From contig NZ_VTZW01000004.1 in assembly GCF_009728995.1 (NCBI RefSeq), forward strand, positions 156,567-220,566: a stretch of DNA of 64,000 nt, in the 5' to 3' direction. The position numbers and the translations under genes are program-made. The DNA comes from Streptomonospora sp. PA3 (lineage in GTDB: Bacteria > Actinomycetota > Actinomycetes > Streptosporangiales > Streptosporangiaceae). Position 1 is the first letter of the stretch, and each line of letters opens with the position of its first letter. The notes under the pieces were generated by a model, which had not been told where the DNA came from, made no database searches, and was given only the letters and a program-made list of their open reading frames with translations. This document shows positions 60,058 through 64,000 of the stretch, one piece after another.

Positions 60058-60818
60058 ACCCCGTCCCGGTCGGGGGCCTGCGGACCGGCCGGGGGCATGC
60101 GGCCCGCGAAGGTGTGCACGATGCCGCGCTGCCATCCCGGAAGCGGCCGGGTGGCCACGTCCTCCAGCCCTGCCGCGCACATGCGCTCGCGCAGGGCGGC
60201 GGCGCCGTCGAACTCAAGCACGCTGCGCCACAGATAGCGGTACAGGCGGGTGCGCCGCGTCCAGGCCAGCGCCAGCGGGATGACGACCCCCCAGCACACC
60301 AGGGTCCACACCGCCCGCGCCGCCGCCGAGTCGGCCACGGAGTACTCGTGCAGCACGACCGGGGCACCCGGCCGCGCGAGGGCGGTCGCGGCGGACAATG
60401 CGGCGTCGGTGTCGGGGCAGTTGCGCAGCAGGTAGGCGGCGAAGACGGCGTCGGCCGGCCCGCCCAGCCGTGCGGCGGTGGCGTCCTCGGCGCGGCTGTG
60501 CACGAAGCGCACACGAGGGCTCCAGCTCTTGGTCCGGGCCACCGCGAGCATGCCGGCGGAGGAGTCGACGCCCACGATCTCGGCCTGCGGCAGCGCCCGG
60601 GCCAGGGCGCGCGTGGAGGCGCCGGTCCCGCAGCCCAGGTCGACCACGCGCAGCCCGGCGCCGCCGTCGCCGACGCCCTCGGCCAGCCGCCGCGCCGAGA
60701 TCTCCAGGTGGTCGTGGTAGCCGGGGTTGGCGCCCACCATGCGGTCGTAGTCGGCGGCGGCGAGGTCGAACTCCTCGGTCACCGCGCCCGTCTTCATCGC
60801 CTGTACGGGACTGTCCAT
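60054..60818 (-). CDS. crtT: Class I SAM-dependent methyltransferase of the carotenoid cluster
   Basis: A 254-residue methyltransferase with the SAM motif LRVVDLGCGTGASTRALA near residue 62 and IVGVDSSAGMLAVAR. A hydrophobic stretch in the C-terminal half (VWTLVCWGVVIPLALAW) suggests membrane association. The position beside crtU and the order crtT-crtU with divergent crtY match the Streptomyces crtTUY segment, hence the name. ATG 60818; an upstream in-frame ATG at 60875 would run into the crtY start. Confidence 0.82.
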   Translation of the reverse strand: MDSPVQAMKTGAVTEEFDLAAADYDRMVGANPGYHDHLEISARRLAEGVGDGGAGLRVVDLGCGTGASTRALARALPQAEIVGVDSSAGMLAVARTKSWSPRVRFVHSRAEDATAARLGGPADAVFAAYLLRNCPDTDAALSAATALARPGAPVVLHEYSVADSAAARAVWTLVCWGVVIPLALAWTRRTRLYRYLWRSVLEFDGAAALRERMCAAGLEDVATRPLPGWQRGIVHTFAGRMPPAGPQAPDRDGV

Positions 60819-60873
60819 CTCACCCCTGTCGTGCTGCGTGGAACCGCGCCGCGGCGCGTGGGATGCTTGCGCC

Positions 60874-62052
60874 ATGCGCCAGTTCGACGTCGCGGTCGTC
60901 GGAGGGGGCGCGGCTGGGCTCTCTCTTACCCACCGACTGGCGGTGGTGAACCGGGCGGGCGGGAGCCGGCCGTCGATCGCGCTGGTAGACGCGCCGCCCG
61001 GCCCGCTGCGCCCGCCCGAGCGTACCTGGTGCTACTGGGAGCGCGGCGCCGGCCGGTGGGACCCGCTCCTGGCGGCCTCCTGGGACCGCCTGCGGGTGGT
61101 CGGGGCCGACGCGGCCGAGCGGGATTCGCCCACGGCGCCCTTCCGCTACAAGATGCTGCGCTCGGCCGACTTCGAGGCACGCGTGCGGTCGGAGACCGCG
61201 CGGCGAGTCACCGGCTACCGGGCGCGGGTGGAGGAGATCGCCGACGGCCCGCAGCGCGCCGTGGTGCGGGCGGTGGACGAGGACGGCGAGCCGGTGGAGA
61301 TCGGCGCGAGGTGGGTGTTCGACTCCCGGCCCCGGCCGCGGCCGCCGAGCCGCACCGCGCTGCTGCAGCACTTCCGCGGCTGGTTCGTGCGCGCGCCGCG
61401 CGCAGCCTTCGACCCGCGGGCAGCCGTGCTGATGGACCTGCGCACGCCGCAGCCGGCCCGCGGGGTCTCCTTCGGCTACATCCTGCCGCTGTCGGAGCGC
61501 GAGGCCCTGGTGGAGTACACCGAGTTCACCCGCGAGGCCATCGGCGAAGCCGCCTACGAGGCTGCGCTGCGCGACTACACCGGCCGGCTGCTGGGCCTGG
61601 CGGACTTCGAGGTGGTGTCCGCCGAGCAGGGGGCCATCCCGATGACCGACGCGCGCCTGCCCACCCGCGTCGGGCGCCGCGTCTTCCTCATCGGCGCGGC
61701 CGGCGGCGCGACCCGCCCCTCCACCGGCTACACCTTCGCCGGGATCCAGCGCCAGACCGCGGCGGTCGCCGCGGCCCTGGCGCGCGGGCGCACACCCGTC
61801 CCCCCGGTGCCGCACCGCCGCCGGCACCTGGCCATGGACGCGGTGCTGCTGCGGGCGCTGGACACCGGGCGGGTGGACGGGGCCGGGTTCTTCACCCGGC
61901 TGTTCGCGCGCAACCGGCTGACCGACGTGCTGGAGTTCCTCGACGGCCCCTCGACACTTCCCCGCGAACTGGTGATCGGGGCGACCACGCCGCTCCTGCC
62001 GATGTCGCTGACCGCGGCCGAGTGCGCGCTGCGGACCGCCCGGCGGCGGTGA
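60874..62052 (+). CDS. crtY: Lycopene beta-cyclase
   Basis: A 392-residue CrtY-type cyclase that converts lycopene to beta-carotene. N-terminal FAD site VAVVGGGAAGLSLTHRLA, PERTWCYWERGAG, the FRGWFVR segment, MDLRTPQP with YILPLSEREALVEYTEF, and late GAAGGATRPSTGYTFAGIQR. Divergent from crtT with 55 bp between starts, so a short shared control region governs the two directions. Confidence 0.93.
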   Translation: MRQFDVAVVGGGAAGLSLTHRLAVVNRAGGSRPSIALVDAPPGPLRPPERTWCYWERGAGRWDPLLAASWDRLRVVGADAAERDSPTAPFRYKMLRSADFEARVRSETARRVTGYRARVEEIADGPQRAVVRAVDEDGEPVEIGARWVFDSRPRPRPPSRTALLQHFRGWFVRAPRAAFDPRAAVLMDLRTPQPARGVSFGYILPLSEREALVEYTEFTREAIGEAAYEAALRDYTGRLLGLADFEVVSAEQGAIPMTDARLPTRVGRRVFLIGAAGGATRPSTGYTFAGIQRQTAAVAAALARGRTPVPPVPHRRRHLAMDAVLLRALDTGRVDGAGFFTRLFARNRLTDVLEFLDGPSTLPRELVIGATTPLLPMSLTAAECALRTARRR

Positions 62053-62237
62053 TCCGGCACCACCGCCGGGAGCGGACGGGCGCCCGGGCAGCGGTTCGCC
62101 CAGCCGGCCCGATGCGAGGACCGCATTCCGCTTAACTGCCGCGGAAAGGCATGGTCCGGGGTTCATCGGATGACCGTCGAATCGCGTCGAATCTCCATCG
62201 AATCCCGTCGAACTCCAAGAAACCGGGGAATCGCCGA
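62053..62237. other. Gap after crtY
   Basis: Non-coding. Repeated GTCGAATC-like words (TCGAATCGCGTCGAATCTCC around 62170-62215) form short imperfect direct repeats just upstream of the pectate lyase promoter, possibly regulator sites. Confidence 0.4.
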
Positions 62238-62267
62238 TTGACACCGGGTGACTTTGCTGCGTAATAT
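62238..62267 (+). promoter_or_regulatory. Promoter of the pectate lyase gene
   Basis: TTGACA (62238-62243), 18-bp spacer, TAATAT (62262-62267): the closest match to a consensus sigma-70 promoter in the window. The expected start point is near 62274, next to the operator. Confidence 0.8.
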
Positions 62268-62275
62268 CCTGGTTA

Positions 62276-62295
62276 AATGGAAAGCGCTTTCCATT
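62276..62295. promoter_or_regulatory. 20-bp perfect palindromic operator (LacI-type)
   Basis: Left half AATGGAAAGC, right half its exact complement; core GGAAAGCGCTTTCC. The CG centre and symmetry are typical of LacI-family sugar regulators. It overlaps the predicted transcription start. The leader from here to the start codon is about 190 nt and otherwise unremarkable. Confidence 0.75.
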
Positions 62296-62485
62296 GGTCG
62301 CACGTGGAAAGGGATTCGGGTCGTCCGGTGCTTGGGCCCGGTCGCTCCGGACACCTGGAAACGGCGGCTTCGCCGATCGCGGAATTCCGTGTTTCCGCGG
62401 CCGGGGCGTCCGCCGCCGCGATTCCCCCAGGCGGGCCGCTAGGAGGCCCGTCGTCGCGGCGGCGGCTGACCAAGGAGGTACCCCC

Positions 62486-63844
62486 ATGTCGCATCCCCCT
62501 CTGCGCGCGGCTCTGCTGTCGCGCTGCTCGGCCGGCCTGGCGGCGGGCTGCGCGCTGGCGCTCGGTTCGGCCGTGCTCGCCGCCGCACCCGCCGCCGCGG
62601 CCGAAGGCTGCGAAGTCGACTACACCGTAAGCCAGTGGAACAACGGCTTCGTCGCCAATGTGGAGATCACCAACCTCGGCGATCCCATCGACGGCTGGAC
62701 GCTGGAATGGGATTTCCCCGACGACCAGCAGGTCACTTCTGCGTGGAGCGCCGAGATCGACCAGTCGGGCTCGGGCGTCACCGCAGGAAACGTCTCCTAC
62801 AACGCCGGAATCCCCGCCGGCGGAACCGTCTCGTTCGGCTTCCAGGGAACCCACTCCGGTGCGAACGGAGAACCGGAGGGTTTCACCCTCAACGGAACCG
62901 TCTGCGACGGCAGCACGGGCGGCGGCGACGACGGCGGTGGTGATGACGGCGGCGGTGACGACGGCGACGACGGCGGCACCGATCCGCAGCCCTCCACCGA
63001 CCTGGTCGGCTGGGCCACCGAGAACGGTGGTACGACCGGTGGGGTCGGCGGTGCGACCGTGAGCGTGGACACCGCCGCCGAACTCACCCGCGCCGCGGCC
63101 GCCGAGGGCGCGGCCGTCATCGAGGTCCACGGCAGCATCGAACTGTCCGGCATGAACGACGTGACCTCGGACAAGACCATCATCGGCGCCGGCTCCGGCG
63201 CCACCGTCACCGGCGGGGGCCTCGACGTCGACGAGGCCCACAACGTCGTCATCCGCAACCTGGCCTTCGCGAACTGGGACGACGACGCCATCAACGTCCA
63301 GGACGGCTCCACCAACGTCTGGATCGACCACAACAGCTTCACCAACGGCTCCGACGGCGCGGTGGACATCAAGCGCGAGTCCGACTTCGTCACCGTCTCC
63401 TGGAACCACGTCTTCGACCACGGCAAGTCGATGCTGCTGGGCCACTCCGACGGCCACACCGCCGATGACGGCCACCTGCGGGTGACCTACCACCACAACT
63501 ACTTCGACGGCTCCCAGAGCCGGCATCCGCGGGTGCGCTTCGGCGAGACCGTCCACGTCTACAACAACTACTACCGCGGCAACAGCGGCTACGGGGTGGC
63601 CTCGACCATGGACGCCGGGGTGCTGGTGGAGGACAACTACTTCGAGAACGTCGAGAACCCCACCCACGTGGGCTACGCCGACTCCGATCCGGGCCGGCTG
63701 GTGGCCCGCGGCAACGTCTTCGACGACTCCGGGCGGCCCGAGACCGCCGGCAGCGTGGCCGAGGTGCCCTACGCCTACAGCCCCGACGCGGCCCAGGACG
63801 TGCCCGCCGTCGTCACCGCCGGCGCCGGACCCGGCAACATCTGA
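62486..63844 (+). CDS. Secreted pectate lyase with N-terminal CBM2
   Basis: A 452-residue extracellular enzyme. Signal peptide with a long Ala-rich core ending AAPAAAA (about residue 38). A family 2 carbohydrate-binding module follows (EGCEVDYTVSQWNNGFVANV to GFTLNGTVC, with surface Trp residues and terminal Cys pair). A Gly/Asp linker (GGGDDGGGDDGG) leads to a PL1 parallel beta-helix lyase (TIIGAGSGATVTGGGL, NVWIDHNSF, YHHNYFDGSQSRHPRVRF, the catalytic Arg region). It cleaves polygalacturonate by beta-elimination. CAAGGAGGTAC precedes ATG 62486. Expression should be controlled by the upstream palindrome. Confidence 0.93.
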   Translation: MSHPPLRAALLSRCSAGLAAGCALALGSAVLAAAPAAAAEGCEVDYTVSQWNNGFVANVEITNLGDPIDGWTLEWDFPDDQQVTSAWSAEIDQSGSGVTAGNVSYNAGIPAGGTVSFGFQGTHSGANGEPEGFTLNGTVCDGSTGGGDDGGGDDGGGDDGDDGGTDPQPSTDLVGWATENGGTTGGVGGATVSVDTAAELTRAAAAEGAAVIEVHGSIELSGMNDVTSDKTIIGAGSGATVTGGGLDVDEAHNVVIRNLAFANWDDDAINVQDGSTNVWIDHNSFTNGSDGAVDIKRESDFVTVSWNHVFDHGKSMLLGHSDGHTADDGHLRVTYHHNYFDGSQSRHPRVRFGETVHVYNNYYRGNSGYGVASTMDAGVLVEDNYFENVENPTHVGYADSDPGRLVARGNVFDDSGRPETAGSVAEVPYAYSPDAAQDVPAVVTAGAGPGNI

Positions 63845-63865
63845 CCCCCTCGACCGAGTAGGGAC

Positions 63866-63938
63866 GGGCGTCCGATCCCGCCCCCAGGACCGGACGCCCA
63901 GGCAAGCGGGGCCCGCCTCTCCTCCGGCGGGCCCCGCT
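63866..63938 (+). terminator. Double stem-loop terminator after pectate lyase
   Basis: First stem GGGCGTCCG/CGGACGCCC (63866-63874, 63891-63899); second stem 13 bp AGCGGGGCCCGCC and complement (63905-63917, 63926-63938) with an 8-nt loop. Confidence 0.7.
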
Positions 63939-64000
63939 CCGCTGTGTCCGGGGCCGCCGCCGCCCGCTCGCCCTCCCGGCCGCGCCCGCCCGCCGCCCCC

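Overview
The window comes from a high-GC actinomycete chromosome. Almost every host gene has G or C in the third codon position, GTG starts are common, the sigma factor follows dnaG, and there are an actinobacterial isorenieratene-type carotenoid cluster, an S-adenosyl methyltransferase of the DUF574 type, a GAF-ANTAR protein and a PucR regulator. A Nocardiopsaceae-like host is my best guess, by inference only. The main exception in composition is about 6.5-13.9 kb, which is visibly richer in A+T, uses AGA/AGG codons and is a mobile element.

Layout. 0-2 kb: tail of a monosaccharide ABC importer. 2-5.2 kb: DNA primase and a primary-type sigma factor. 5.2-14 kb: a GH18 chitinase whose 3' end was the attachment site of a 7.4 kb integrative element. 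The element is bounded by an 87-bp perfect direct repeat. It carries a tyrosine integrase, a serine recombinase, a PrimPol-helicase replication protein, small DNA-binding and unknown proteins, iteron-like and inverted repeats, and a tRNA-Arg(UCU)-like gene. 14-18.1 kb: intergenic repeats, a flavin split-barrel protein and a 1007-residue FAD/Fe-S dehydrogenase. 18.2-23.9 kb: a compact minus-strand operon that I consider the most novel locus. It encodes a 74-residue peptide with six cysteines, a MauE-like membrane protein, a MauD/TlpA-like thioredoxin, an ABC exporter, an S26 signal peptidase and a PucR regulator. 24-28.4 kb: gene remnants, small conserved genes, tRNA-Asn, a Nudix hydrolase and a methyltransferase.

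28.5-44.6 kb is an aromatic catabolism island. On the minus strand pcaR-pcaI-pcaJ-pcaF-pcaH-pcaG-pcaB-pcaD-pcaC-pobA convert 4-hydroxybenzoate through protocatechuate to succinyl-CoA and acetyl-CoA. Divergently, a MetE-like protein, a sulfonate/taurine-type ABC importer and an aryl-aldehyde dehydrogenase probably feed an aromatic compound into the pathway. Similar GTTC..(C)G..C boxes lie in both control regions. 44.6-45.5 kb is a tandem intergenic repeat array related to the repeats at 14 kb.

45.5-53 kb holds split RibD-like reductase and deaminase genes, a DUF3516 helicase, an acetylxylan esterase, malate dehydrogenase, tRNA-Met and a GAF-ANTAR protein. 53-62 kb is the carotenoid cluster (idi, crtE, crtI, crtB, a Rieske oxygenase-like gene, crtU, crtT, crtY), predicted to make an aromatic carotenoid. 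62-64 kb is a secreted CBM2-pectate lyase with a well-formed promoter and a 20-bp palindromic operator. A variant of that operator also precedes the acetylxylan esterase, which suggests shared plant-polysaccharide control.
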